From an uncultured Pelagibacteraceae bacterium (lineage in GTDB: Bacteria > Pseudomonadota > Alphaproteobacteria > Pelagibacterales > Pelagibacteraceae): a stretch of 64,000 nucleotides of DNA. This document shows positions 1 through 9,578 of the stretch, piece by piece. Where the stretch lies: assembly GCA_902552345.1 (NCBI GenBank), contig CACDGO010000001.1:186001-250000 (forward strand), in the 5' to 3' direction. Position 1 is the first letter of the stretch. The number at the start of each line of letters is the position of its first letter. A model generated the notes under the pieces. That model was not told where the DNA came from and did not search any database. It worked only from the letters and a program-made list of their open reading frames with translations. Position numbers and translations under genes: made by a program.

Positions 1-41
1 GACTTGAAGCCAGTCATCTCTAAATTTTTAAATTTCATTTA

Positions 42-635
42 TCAAAGTTTTTTTTCTAAAGCTTTTTTAAACTCTTTATAATTAACTTTACCAGTATATT
101 TTTTTTCATTAATAAAAATAGTAGGCGTTGACTCTATTTTATATTTTTTCTGAGCTTCTATTCTTTGGTTCAATATTTCATCCTGCACTTTTTCATTTTT
201 TAAACAATTTTCCATATTTTCATCCGTTAAATCGATAAGTGATCCAATATTTTTTATTGAGTTATTTATTTTGTTTATATCAGATCCTACAGCCCAAGAT
301 TTCTGTTTTTCATATATTTTTTCTAAAAGTTTAAATTTTTTATCGTTATCATTATGGCATCTCACTATAATTTCAGCATTTAATGCAGCCAGGTCCAAAG
401 GAAAAGCATGGTGCTCAAATTTAACCATACCTTTATCTATATAATCTCTCTTTAAATTTTCAAAAATTGAATTATGAAAATCTGCACAATGTGGGCAAGT
501 TAAGGATGAGAAAACTTTTACAACTACTTTAGAATTAGGGTCACCTATACTTAAAATTTTACTTTCTACATTACTAGAAAAAAAAATTAGTAACAAAAAA
601 ATTAAATTATAAAAATTTTTATTTATTTTTTCCAT
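42..635 (-). CDS. DsbA-family thiol:disulfide oxidoreductase (secreted thioredoxin-fold protein)
   Basis: N-terminal hydrophobic signal; CPHC active site (SSLTCPHCADFHN); C-terminal STPTIFIN cis-Pro loop. Confidence 0.9.
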   Translation of the reverse strand: MEKINKNFYNLIFLLLIFFSSNVESKILSIGDPNSKVVVKVFSSLTCPHCADFHNSIFENLKRDYIDKGMVKFEHHAFPLDLAALNAEIIVRCHNDNDKKFKLLEKIYEKQKSWAVGSDINKINNSIKNIGSLIDLTDENMENCLKNEKVQDEILNQRIEAQKKYKIESTPTIFINEKKYTGKVNYKEFKKALEKKL

Positions 636-1104
636 AAAAAGCTTTCACTAGATTATTAAGAGAACTTTTTAGTTTCTCATTATTAATCTTACTCATTTTT
701 TTTTTAATTTCGCCTAAATTTTGAATTTTTTGAAAATTTCTTTTTTCCCCTTCAATTTTACTTTGAGTAATTTTAAGTTTTATACTCGAGATACAATCAA
801 AGCCAAAAAAACTATTTATTTCATCCATGATTTGATCTTTTTTGTACTCTATATCAACCTCTTTACCGTGTATTACGTTAAGAACTAAAGTTCCATTTTT
901 CATATCTTTCCCCATTTTTATTCTTACTGGATAACAAACATCTGAAATTTTTTTGTTTACCATTTTAGTCCAGTTATCAACTATGCTAGAATAGTTATAA
1001 CCACCTTTTCTCAAATGTTTCTTTAAAGTCTTTGGTATTGAACTCGAAAAAGGACGAAGACCTTGCAAGAAAGAGTGTGTTTTATTATTATTTTTGTTAT
1101 GCAT
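619..1104 (-). CDS. DUF721 / DciA-like protein
   Basis: LRPFSSSIPKTLKKHLRKGGYNYSSIVDNWTKMVN matches the DUF721 N-terminal pattern; located between DsbA-like and mutY genes. Confidence 0.75.
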   Translation of the reverse strand: MHNKNNNKTHSFLQGLRPFSSSIPKTLKKHLRKGGYNYSSIVDNWTKMVNKKISDVCYPVRIKMGKDMKNGTLVLNVIHGKEVDIEYKKDQIMDEINSFFGFDCISSIKLKITQSKIEGEKRNFQKIQNLGEIKKKMSKINNEKLKSSLNNLVKAFYGKNK

Positions 1105-2100
1105 ATATCTGGAACTTTACCAAAAAAAATTTTGGCTTGGTATGATAATAGCAAAAGGAACTTACCTTGGCGTGTTGGCAAAAAGTCACCTAAAAATCTA
1201 TATTATAGGCTTTTAAGCGAATTTATGTTGCAACAAACACAGGTAAAAACGGTTATTCCATATTTCAATAAATTCACAAAAAAATTCAAAACAATAAATG
1301 CTTTATCTAAAAGTAACGAGAAGGAAATTTTAAAAATGTGGGAGGGTCTTGGTTATTACAGAAGAGCAAGAAATCTTCTGGCATGTTCCAAAATTTTAGT
1401 TCAAAATTATAAATGTAAATTACCAAGATCAATTATTGAAATAAAAAAACTTCCAGGAGTAGGCGATTATACTGCAAACGCATTATTAGGATTGGTTTAT
1501 AATGAACCAAGAATAGCAGTAGATGGAAACGTAAAAAGGGTATTCTCAAGATACCTAAACATCGAAGAAATAAAAATAAATTTTAACGAATTTATTAAAA
1601 AAAATAAAAAAAGACTCTTTATCACAAAAAGGAATGATGATTTTGTTGAAGCTTTGATGGAATTTGGTGCATTAATATGCAAACCAAAAGACCCAAATTG
1701 TTTTACGTGTTGTTTGAATAAAACTTGCAAGTATTTTAAGTCTAATAATAAAATTAAGAATATTAGAAATAAAATGATTAAAAATAAAAACTACGATATT
1801 TTTTGTTATATTAACAAAAAAAAACAAATAGCATTGACTAAAAGTAATCAAATTAGTTTTTTAAAGAATTTCAATTTACCAGAAGTAAAAGAAACTAAAA
1901 GTTTTTTAAAAAATCAAAATTGGATATTTCTAAAAAAATATAAAAATTCAATTTCAAATTTGAAATTAAATATAAATTTATATTACAAGTTTTCAAATAA
2001 GATTCCCAAAACGTATAATTGGTACTCTTTAAAAGATAATAGAGATTTTGTTCCAAGTTTTACCAAAAAAATTTTCAGGCAAGTATCAACTTTATTCTAA
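1099..2100 (+). CDS. mutY: A/G-specific adenine glycosylase MutY
   Basis: LPWR, SEFMLQQTQVKTVIPYF, LPGVGDYTANALL and C-x6-C-x2-C-x5-C cluster (CKPKDPNCFTCCLNKTC); start reassigned from 1063 to 1099 by family N-terminus. Confidence 0.93.
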   Translation: MHISGTLPKKILAWYDNSKRNLPWRVGKKSPKNLYYRLLSEFMLQQTQVKTVIPYFNKFTKKFKTINALSKSNEKEILKMWEGLGYYRRARNLLACSKILVQNYKCKLPRSIIEIKKLPGVGDYTANALLGLVYNEPRIAVDGNVKRVFSRYLNIEEIKINFNEFIKKNKKRLFITKRNDDFVEALMEFGALICKPKDPNCFTCCLNKTCKYFKSNNKIKNIRNKMIKNKNYDIFCYINKKKQIALTKSNQISFLKNFNLPEVKETKSFLKNQNWIFLKKYKNSISNLKLNINLYYKFSNKIPKTYNWYSLKDNRDFVPSFTKKIFRQVSTLF

Positions 2101-3230
2101 TGAAAAAAAAAATAGCGATCATTGGTGCTGGTATAGCAGGTTTAACCTTTGCAAATTTGATTAAGAGAAATTCTGATTATGAATTTATGTTATATGAAAA
2201 ACAAGAAAGCTTATCTCTTGATGAAGGTTACGGAATTCAACTTTCAACAAATAGTATAAAAATTTTAAATCAAATTGAATTTAGTAAGATAAACGACAAG
2301 AAAATATTTAATCCTAAAGCAGTTGACTTTTATGATATTAAAAATAAAAAAATTTGTGACTTAGATTTAACACAATTTAATACAGTTCAAAATAAATATA
2401 CAACATTACAAAGATCAACTTTAATTGAGTTTTTAAAAGATGAAGTCTATACACAACACTTAAGATTTGGAAAAAAAATTAAAGAAGTTTCTGAACTAAA
2501 AGGTAAAGTGCTTATTAAATTTGACGATAACACAAATGACCTTGTCGATATAGTTGTTGGGGCTGATGGCATCTTTTCAAATACAAGGTCATTTTTTGAA
2601 AAGAAAAAAATTGAACCAAAATTTAAAAAAGCCGTAGCTTTAAGAATAATACTCAAATCAAAATCTGAACTTATGATAGATGAAGAAAATATTAGCCTAT
2701 TGATGGGAAAAAACTGCCATGTTGTCATCTATCCTGTAAATAAAAACAAAGAACTTAATGTTGTCTGTATTATTAGAGAAAAAAAATATGACCCTGATAA
2801 TATTAAATCATTGGTAAACAAAGTCACCGCACAAAATTCTGATTTAGAAAAAGTTTTAAAAGGAGATTTGAAATCTTGGCCTTTATATTTTACTTCTCAA
2901 ATACTTCCGTCCACAAATAGCAAAGTTTTTTATATTGGAGATGCTTTTAATGGCTTTTTACCAACTTTAGCTCAAGGTGCGGGGCAATCGATAGAGAGTG
3001 CTTATGAGTTATTTAATTTAATCAAAGACGATAAAGTGGAAATTCAAAATACTTATTTTCAAAAAAGATCGAAAAGAGCAAAGATAGTCAAGAGAAGAGC
3101 AAATATTAATTTTTTTGCCTTTCATTTTTCAAGTTCATTTATGCAAGTAATTAGGAATTTTTTTATTAAATTTTTAGTTAAAAGAAAGAGCTTCATTAGT
3201 TCTTATTTAGGCACAGTATACAAAAACTAA
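2100..3230 (+). CDS. FAD-dependent monooxygenase (UbiH/salicylate hydroxylase-like)
   Basis: GAGIAGLTFA Rossmann motif, VVGADGIFSNTR (DG motif), YIGDAFNGFLPTLAQGAGQSIESA (GD motif). Confidence 0.85.
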   Translation: MKKKIAIIGAGIAGLTFANLIKRNSDYEFMLYEKQESLSLDEGYGIQLSTNSIKILNQIEFSKINDKKIFNPKAVDFYDIKNKKICDLDLTQFNTVQNKYTTLQRSTLIEFLKDEVYTQHLRFGKKIKEVSELKGKVLIKFDDNTNDLVDIVVGADGIFSNTRSFFEKKKIEPKFKKAVALRIILKSKSELMIDEENISLLMGKNCHVVIYPVNKNKELNVVCIIREKKYDPDNIKSLVNKVTAQNSDLEKVLKGDLKSWPLYFTSQILPSTNSKVFYIGDAFNGFLPTLAQGAGQSIESAYELFNLIKDDKVEIQNTYFQKRSKRAKIVKRRANINFFAFHFSSSFMQVIRNFFIKFLVKRKSFISSYLGTVYKN

Positions 3231-4300
3231 ATCTGTTTATCCGAAATAAACTTTTGTCTTAAGCTATCAATTAGTACAGTCGCTCCATTAAAATTATAAT
3301 GCCAATAAGTCCAACCATTATAACTCTCTGCCCCCATTATTTTTGCTGCAATTTTATGTATTGATCCCTCTGTATCCTTATATTTTAAACTACCATCAGC
3401 CATTATTTTTGCATTTATTCTCTTTTTTGGATCAAATAAAGATGCTCCAGGTTTAATTATTCCTAATTCAACTAGTGAACCAAAAGGTATTCTAGGTTTT
3501 GTTTTGTTATTTTCAATAGTATCTAGAAAGTCATCAGCTATCTTTTTAGTCTTATTAATTCTCTCTTTTGCTGAAATAAAATATTTTTTATCTTTCTCAA
3601 TTCCGTAATAATTTCTGCCTAATTTTTTTGACACAACTGCTGTGGTTCCAGTACCTAAAAAAGGATCAAATATTGTATCACCTTTATTGGTTGTCGCTAA
3701 TATAATTCTGTGAAGAAGTGCTTCAGGTTTTTGGGTAGAATGTATTTTTTTTCCATTTTTTTTAAGTCTTTCTCTCCCATTACAAATAGGTAATGTCCAG
3801 TCTGATCTCATCTGTAAATCATCATTTAAACACTTAAGAGATTGGTAATTAAAAGTGTATTTTGATTTTTTATTCTTCGAAGCCCATATTAAAGTTTCAT
3901 GAGCATTAGTAAATCTTGTTCCTTTGAAATTTGGCATTGGATTATTTTTTCTCCAAATAACATCGTTAAGCAACCAATAACCTAAATTTTGTAAGTGGTA
4001 TCCTAATCGAAAAATATTATGATACGAACCAATTACCCAAATAGATCCGTTATCTTTTAAAATTCTTTTACATTCTTTTAACCAAGACTTACAAAATTCA
4101 TCGTAATGTTTGAAACTATTAAATTGATCCCATTTATCATTGACACCGTTTACTTTACTAGAGTCTGGACGTGTTAATTTTTCTCCAATCTGCATGTTGT
4201 AAGGAGGATCAGCAAAAACTAAATCAAAGGTTTTGTCTGGAATTTTTTTTAATTCCTTCAAACAATCACCATTAATAACTTTATTTAAAAATTTTAACAT
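3227..4300 (-). CDS. ccrM: CcrM-type adenine DNA methyltransferase (GANTC)
   Basis: DPPYN motif, FDPFLGTGTTAVV SAM-binding motif, C-terminal extension with GASLFDPKKRINAKIMADGSLKY typical of CcrM. Confidence 0.92.
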   Translation of the reverse strand: MLKFLNKVINGDCLKELKKIPDKTFDLVFADPPYNMQIGEKLTRPDSSKVNGVNDKWDQFNSFKHYDEFCKSWLKECKRILKDNGSIWVIGSYHNIFRLGYHLQNLGYWLLNDVIWRKNNPMPNFKGTRFTNAHETLIWASKNKKSKYTFNYQSLKCLNDDLQMRSDWTLPICNGRERLKKNGKKIHSTQKPEALLHRIILATTNKGDTIFDPFLGTGTTAVVSKKLGRNYYGIEKDKKYFISAKERINKTKKIADDFLDTIENNKTKPRIPFGSLVELGIIKPGASLFDPKKRINAKIMADGSLKYKDTEGSIHKIAAKIMGAESYNGWTYWHYNFNGATVLIDSLRQKFISDKQI

Positions 4301-4378
4301 TTTCTAGATTCAACTTTAAATTGAATCAAGGGTCAATTGATTTTAGAAAAAAAATGAGTCTTTTTGTGTTTTAGATTC
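4301..4378 (-). promoter_or_regulatory. ccrM upstream region with four GANTC sites (4307-4311, 4323-4327, 4356-4360, 4374-4378)
   Basis: Direct reading: GATTC, GAATC, GAGTC, GATTC in the rnhB-ccrM spacer. Confidence 0.6.
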
Positions 4379-4951
4379 TTAACTCGACAATATCTTGTGT
4401 ATCGGTTTAAAACCTTTTCTATGGTGAGAGGTTACACCAAATTTTTTTAAAGCCTTAAGATGAGCTTTGGTACCATATCCAAAATTTTTTTCCCAAGCAT
4501 AATTAGAAAATTTTTTTGATAACTTTGTCATTAGCCTATCTCTAAATACTTTAGCGATTATTGAAGCTGCACTTATTACTTTTTTTTTTTCATCTCCATT
4601 CACAATAGTTTTAAAATTTTTTAATCCTTTAGGAGCAAAATTTCCATCTATTAAAATTATATCCGGCTTTACAGAAAGTTTTTTTATAGCTCTTTTCATA
4701 GAAAGTAATGAAGCTTGTAAAATATTCAAATTCAAAATTTCTTCTACAGATGCCGTTCCGATAGAATAATAAGAGTTTTTTTTAATATGTTTAGAAATTC
4801 TTTCTCTTTTCAAAAATGATACTTTTTTTGAATCCTTTAAGAGTTTTAAATTTACAGTTTTTTTAAGTATAACAGCTGCGGAAACCACTGGACCTGCGAG
4901 ACATCCTCTACCAACTTCGTCAACCCCAACTATTAATTTTTTTTTTTTCAA
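4379..4951 (-). CDS. rnhB: Ribonuclease HII
   Basis: VGVDEVGRGCLAGPVVSAAVIL, DSKKVS, IIAKVFRDRLM. Confidence 0.95.
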   Translation of the reverse strand: MKKKKLIVGVDEVGRGCLAGPVVSAAVILKKTVNLKLLKDSKKVSFLKRERISKHIKKNSYYSIGTASVEEILNLNILQASLLSMKRAIKKLSVKPDIILIDGNFAPKGLKNFKTIVNGDEKKKVISAASIIAKVFRDRLMTKLSKKFSNYAWEKNFGYGTKAHLKALKKFGVTSHHRKGFKPIHKILSS

Positions 4952-5643
4952 ATATTTAAATTATTATTCTTATCTCTTATCATTTTTAAATCAATCCAAG
5001 CCATCTTTTTTTGAGCAGGTTGCCTCATTAAAAAAGCTGGATGAAATGTAATTATTAATGAGGCTTTACAATTTCCGAATTTTCTTTCTATCCATTTTCC
5101 TCTCATTTTTGAAATTACAACTTCATTTCCAATTAATGCATTCATTGCTGTGCTTCCAAGAAGGACTATTATTTTTGGATTAATAATCTCAATATGTTTC
5201 GTTATAAAAGGTAAATATCTTTTAATTTCTTCATTAGTAGGTTTTCGATTTTCAGGCGGTCGGTAATTGACAATGTTTGATATATATACTTTTTTTCTGT
5301 CTAAATCGATAGCAGATAGCATTTTATCTAATAACTGACCAGCTCTTCCTACAAAAGGCAATCCTTCTTGATCTTCATTTGCACCAGGCGCCTCACCGAT
5401 AAGCATAATTTTTGATTTAGGATTTCCATCACTGAATACAATATTTTTAGCTTGTTTTTTTAAATTACAATTTTTTATATTTAATATTTCTTTTTTTAAT
5501 AATTCCAATTTTTTTACTTTATCTTTTGATATTTCATAATTTTCTTTCTTATATCTATTTATTGGCTTATTATTGTAAATTAAATTATGATTTATAAGCT
5601 TGTAGTAATTTAGAAGTTTGATTGATTTATTTTTTTTTAACAT
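4948..5643 (-). CDS. Uracil-DNA glycosylase family 4 (SPO1 DNA polymerase-related)
   Basis: IMLIGEAPGANEDQEGLPFVGRAGQLLDKML, ITFHPAFLMRQPAQK. Confidence 0.92.
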   Translation of the reverse strand: MLKKNKSIKLLNYYKLINHNLIYNNKPINRYKKENYEISKDKVKKLELLKKEILNIKNCNLKKQAKNIVFSDGNPKSKIMLIGEAPGANEDQEGLPFVGRAGQLLDKMLSAIDLDRKKVYISNIVNYRPPENRKPTNEEIKRYLPFITKHIEIINPKIIVLLGSTAMNALIGNEVVISKMRGKWIERKFGNCKASLIITFHPAFLMRQPAQKKMAWIDLKMIRDKNNNLNI

Positions 5644-5646
5644 TTT

Positions 5647-7344
5647 ATGATTTATTTTAAATTAAACAAGATTACAAAAAATACCATATTTGTCATCGTT
5701 TTTGTTTTTTTCTTCACATTGCAGGCTTTATGCGTGGAAAAGTTTAATAAAGCAAATAAAATTGCTGATTATTTTTCCGGGATAGTTCTTTTAAACCAAG
5801 ACAATTACAACGAATCTTTTCAATATTTAAGAAAATTAGATGGTCTTGAAAATGTTCACGCATCTTATTCCTTAAAATATTTATATTCTTTAATTAATTC
5901 CGGAAACTTTTACCAAGCATTTGTTTATTCCAAAAAACTTGAAAAACAAAAGGAAAGTAGTTTTGAGAGCAATTTAATAATAGGCATATATTATCTTAAA
6001 AAATCTAAATTTAATGAGTCAAAAAAATATTTTTTAAAAGCAAAACAAAAAAAACCAAAGTTAATCTTAGATAATTACATAATTGACACTTTATCTAACT
6101 GGTCAAGTGTAAGTAGCAGTAATTTAGAAAAATCGAAATTTATTTTAAATAAAATGGACAATAGATTTGACAATTTAAAAAAAATTCAAAAAGTTTTTCT
6201 TAATTGCTTTTTTAAAGATGGTAAAACTGAAGTGGAATTTGAAGCACTTATAAATAATGAAGATACTGATTTTTCTCGATACAACTATTTCTTTGTAAAA
6301 TATCTAGATCGGATAGGTAAAGGAAGCAAAGCTGAAGCGACTTTAAAAAATTCTCTGAAAAAATTTCCAAGAAATCTTTTATTAAATCAGTATAAACTTG
6401 ATCGTAAAAATTCAAAAAATAACTCATACTTTAATTGTGAGAAAGTCGAAGATGTAGTAGCGGAGATATTATATATAACAGCCAATGCATTATCTTCTCA
6501 GTCAATTTATTCTCTCTCAAACTTTTATTTAAATTTAGCAAAATATTTAAATAAGAATTTCCATGCTTTCGATACTCTTCTTGCTGAAAATTTTTATAAT
6601 ATTAATAATTTTGCTAAGGCGAATGAGATCTATAAAAGTCTAATAGTTTATGGGAGCGCTTTTGAGTGGTACTCAAATAAACAAATAGCTAGAATTTTAA
6701 TTCAAGAAAATAATAAAGAATCAGCCCTTAGCCTACTGAGTCGAAGTTATGACAAATTAAATTATAAAGGAATTTACGAAGGATTTGACTATGCTGAATT
6801 TTTAAAAAACAATGAACAATTTGAACAAGCAATTAAACATTACTCTATTATTTTGAATAAAATTGATTTAAGTCATCCTTTGTACCCAGAGGTCACAGAT
6901 GGAAGAGGGGTAGCATACGAGAGATTAGGCAAGTGGGATAAAGCTGAAATAGATCTGAAAGAGTCTCTAAAGGCAAGTCCAAATCAAGCTTACGTTATTA
7001 ATTATCTTGCTTACTCTTGGATAGAACAAGGAAAAAATATTGAACAGTCATTGCGTATGTTAGAAAAAGCAAATGAACTAAAATCAAATGATCCTTATAT
7101 AATAGATTCACTTGGCTGGGCTTTATTTAAATTAAATAGACTCCAAGAATCTAAAAAATATTTACAACTTGCAGTGAGCCTTATGCCAGCTGATCCGATT
7201 GTAAATGACCATTTTGGAGATGTACTGTGGAAAAATGGTAACGAAATTCAGGCTAGGTATTATTGGAAATTTGTTCTAAATCTTGAAAAAGCCGAGGACG
7301 ATTTGAAAAATAAAATTAAAAAAAAATTAATTACAGGCCTTTAA
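5647..7344 (+). CDS. Tetratricopeptide repeat protein, exported
   Basis: N-terminal signal-like hydrophobic segment; TPR-like helices including DGRGVAYERLGKWDKAEIDLKESLKASPNQAYVINYLAYSW. Confidence 0.85.
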   Translation: MIYFKLNKITKNTIFVIVFVFFFTLQALCVEKFNKANKIADYFSGIVLLNQDNYNESFQYLRKLDGLENVHASYSLKYLYSLINSGNFYQAFVYSKKLEKQKESSFESNLIIGIYYLKKSKFNESKKYFLKAKQKKPKLILDNYIIDTLSNWSSVSSSNLEKSKFILNKMDNRFDNLKKIQKVFLNCFFKDGKTEVEFEALINNEDTDFSRYNYFFVKYLDRIGKGSKAEATLKNSLKKFPRNLLLNQYKLDRKNSKNNSYFNCEKVEDVVAEILYITANALSSQSIYSLSNFYLNLAKYLNKNFHAFDTLLAENFYNINNFAKANEIYKSLIVYGSAFEWYSNKQIARILIQENNKESALSLLSRSYDKLNYKGIYEGFDYAEFLKNNEQFEQAIKHYSIILNKIDLSHPLYPEVTDGRGVAYERLGKWDKAEIDLKESLKASPNQAYVINYLAYSWIEQGKNIEQSLRMLEKANELKSNDPYIIDSLGWALFKLNRLQESKKYLQLAVSLMPADPIVNDHFGDVLWKNGNEIQARYYWKFVLNLEKAEDDLKNKIKKKLITGL

Positions 7345-7348
7345 GAAA

Positions 7349-8200
7349 ATGGTCTTAAAATCATTTGCAAAAATAAATTTATCATTATCAATAAATAGTA
7401 AACTTGCTAATGGTCTTCATAATATCCAGTCAATTTTCTGTTTAGTAAACATTTTTGATAAAATTCAAATTACAAAAATTAAAAAAAAAAATATCAATAT
7501 AAATAAAGATAAAATTTCTTTTTATGGGCCTTATTCAAGCGATGTAGAAAATAAAAACAATTCAATAGAAAAAACTTTAAATATTTTAAGAGATCAAAAA
7601 ATTATTTCAGACTTTTATTCGATTAAGATATTTAAAAATATTCCTGTATTTGCTGGTCTTGGAGGCGGCAGCAGTAATGCTGCAACCGTTTTAAATTTTT
7701 TCGTCAAGAAAAAAAATGAACGTAAAATCATTAATAAGGTAATTAATCAAGTAGGCTCTGATATTAGATTATTTTTTTATACCCAAGGATTTTTAAGAAA
7801 TTTAGATAAAGTGGATAAGTTAAAAAATAATTTTAAATTGCATTTTTTGATAATTTATCCAAAAATTAGATGCTCTACGAAGAATATTTTTTTGAAGGTA
7901 AAAAAATTTTCTAAAAGAGTGTCATTTTCTAATAGATATCTAAAAGATAAAACTATTTTTTTAAAACGCCTTAAGCTTGAAAATAATGACTTACAATCAA
8001 TTGTTGAGAAAAAACATCCAATTATAAGCAAATTATTAGAGGCAATTAGTAATGAAAAGGGTTGCCTTTTTTCAAGATTAACTGGCTCTGGTTCAGTTTG
8101 TTACGGGTTATTTATTAACGAATACAGTTCAAAAGTCGCACTTAAAAGTTTGAGAAAAAGATACCCAAATTTTTGGATTTCAATTGCAAAAACTATTTAA
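7349..8200 (+). CDS. ispE: 4-diphosphocytidyl-2-C-methyl-D-erythritol kinase
   Basis: SFAKINLSLSI start and GHMP kinase motif FAGLGGGSSNAATVL. Confidence 0.93.
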   Translation: MVLKSFAKINLSLSINSKLANGLHNIQSIFCLVNIFDKIQITKIKKKNININKDKISFYGPYSSDVENKNNSIEKTLNILRDQKIISDFYSIKIFKNIPVFAGLGGGSSNAATVLNFFVKKKNERKIINKVINQVGSDIRLFFYTQGFLRNLDKVDKLKNNFKLHFLIIYPKIRCSTKNIFLKVKKFSKRVSFSNRYLKDKTIFLKRLKLENNDLQSIVEKKHPIISKLLEAISNEKGCLFSRLTGSGSVCYGLFINEYSSKVALKSLRKRYPNFWISIAKTI

Positions 8201-8235
8201 ATCTATTTATTTATGATATATCTGTCATTTGTAAT

Positions 8236-8309
8236 TGGGGCATAGCCAAGCGGTAAGGCAGCGGTTTTTGATACCGCCATCCTAGGTTCGAATCCTAGTG
8301 CCCCAGCCA
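8236..8309 (+). tRNA. tRNA-Gln (anticodon TTG), CCA encoded
   Basis: Acceptor TGGGGCA/TGCCCCA, anticodon stem GCGGT/ACCGC with loop TTTTGAT, T arm CCTAGGTTCGAATCCTAG, encoded GCCA. Confidence 0.95.
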
Positions 8310-8315
8310 TAGTTT

Positions 8316-9578
8316 ATGTTTAATCTAAAACTTAATCCTATAAAATCTTTTAGAAAATTGTTTTTTCCTTTTTATAAAAATAAAGAACTAAAATTAATTT
8401 TTCAAAAATTACAAGATGGTATTTCTGAGGAAACGGTTGTTTCAAGATTTGTTGGTGGATGTGTTAGGAAACATCTTAATGGTGAAAAAATAGATGATAT
8501 AGATGTAGCAACAATTTTAACAATTGATCAGATTAAAGAAAAACTTAAAGATACTAAATTTAAAGTGATTGACACTGGTATTAAACATGGAACTGTCACT
8601 GTAGTCTCCGACAGACATAAACTTGAAATAACTACTTTAAGAAGAGACGTAAAAACAGATGGGAGACATGCCGAAGTAGAATATATTGAAAATTGGAAAT
8701 TAGATTCTGAAAGGAGAGACTTTACAATTAATGCTATATATCTAGACATTAATGGAAATATCTTTGACCCTCAAATGGGAACAGTCGATCTTCAAAATAA
8801 TAATATAAGATTTATTGGAGATCCTCAAAAAAGGATTGAAGAAGATTACTTAAGAATAATAAGATTTATTAGATTTAAAATTATGTATGATGATAAAATA
8901 GAACCAAGCACAAGCACTGCAATAAAACTAAATTTAGATGGAATTAAAAAAATTTCAAAAGAAAGAATCTTAATTGAATTATTGAAGATTTTGGAATTAA
9001 AAAATATTTTCAATATGAGTAATAATAGTAATTTAAAAACGATATTCTCATTGATTTTTCCAGAATTTCTATACCTTGGTAGACTTGATCGACTTAAAAA
9101 AGTTTATAAATATTCGTCTCTAAATAAGTATATTTTACTGGCTATCTTATTGATTGACGAAAAAGGTAATCATGAATATTTTTCGCATAAATACAGTGTT
9201 TCCAACAAAATAAAAGAAAGTTTGGAAAAATTCAGTACTAATTTATTTAAAATCAAAAAAAACAAAAAATTTTTTGAAAAAGATATACTTAAAAATGTAT
9301 ATCTTAACGGAAAAGATCATATGATAGCGCTAAATTTAATTAATTTTTCTATAAATCAAAAAATTAAATTTCAGGAATTTTCCTTAAATTTAAAAAGAAT
9401 ATTAAAAATTGATATACCTAAATTAGATTTTAATGGAGAATATCTTAAACAGAGTGGATTGAAAGAGGGACTATTACTAGGAAAAGTTCTCTCGATTATA
9501 GAAAAAGAATGGGTTGAAAATAATTTTCAAATCTCAGAGGATAGAGTAAAAGAATTAATTAGAGTTCACTCTAATTAG
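8316..9578 (+). CDS. cca: CCA tRNA nucleotidyltransferase / poly(A) polymerase family
   Basis: RFVGGCVRKHLNGEKIDDIDVAT, TTLRRDV, RRDFTINAIYLD, EEDYLRIIRFIRF. Confidence 0.93.
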   Translation: MFNLKLNPIKSFRKLFFPFYKNKELKLIFQKLQDGISEETVVSRFVGGCVRKHLNGEKIDDIDVATILTIDQIKEKLKDTKFKVIDTGIKHGTVTVVSDRHKLEITTLRRDVKTDGRHAEVEYIENWKLDSERRDFTINAIYLDINGNIFDPQMGTVDLQNNNIRFIGDPQKRIEEDYLRIIRFIRFKIMYDDKIEPSTSTAIKLNLDGIKKISKERILIELLKILELKNIFNMSNNSNLKTIFSLIFPEFLYLGRLDRLKKVYKYSSLNKYILLAILLIDEKGNHEYFSHKYSVSNKIKESLEKFSTNLFKIKKNKKFFEKDILKNVYLNGKDHMIALNLINFSINQKIKFQEFSLNLKRILKIDIPKLDFNGEYLKQSGLKEGLLLGKVLSIIEKEWVENNFQISEDRVKELIRVHSN

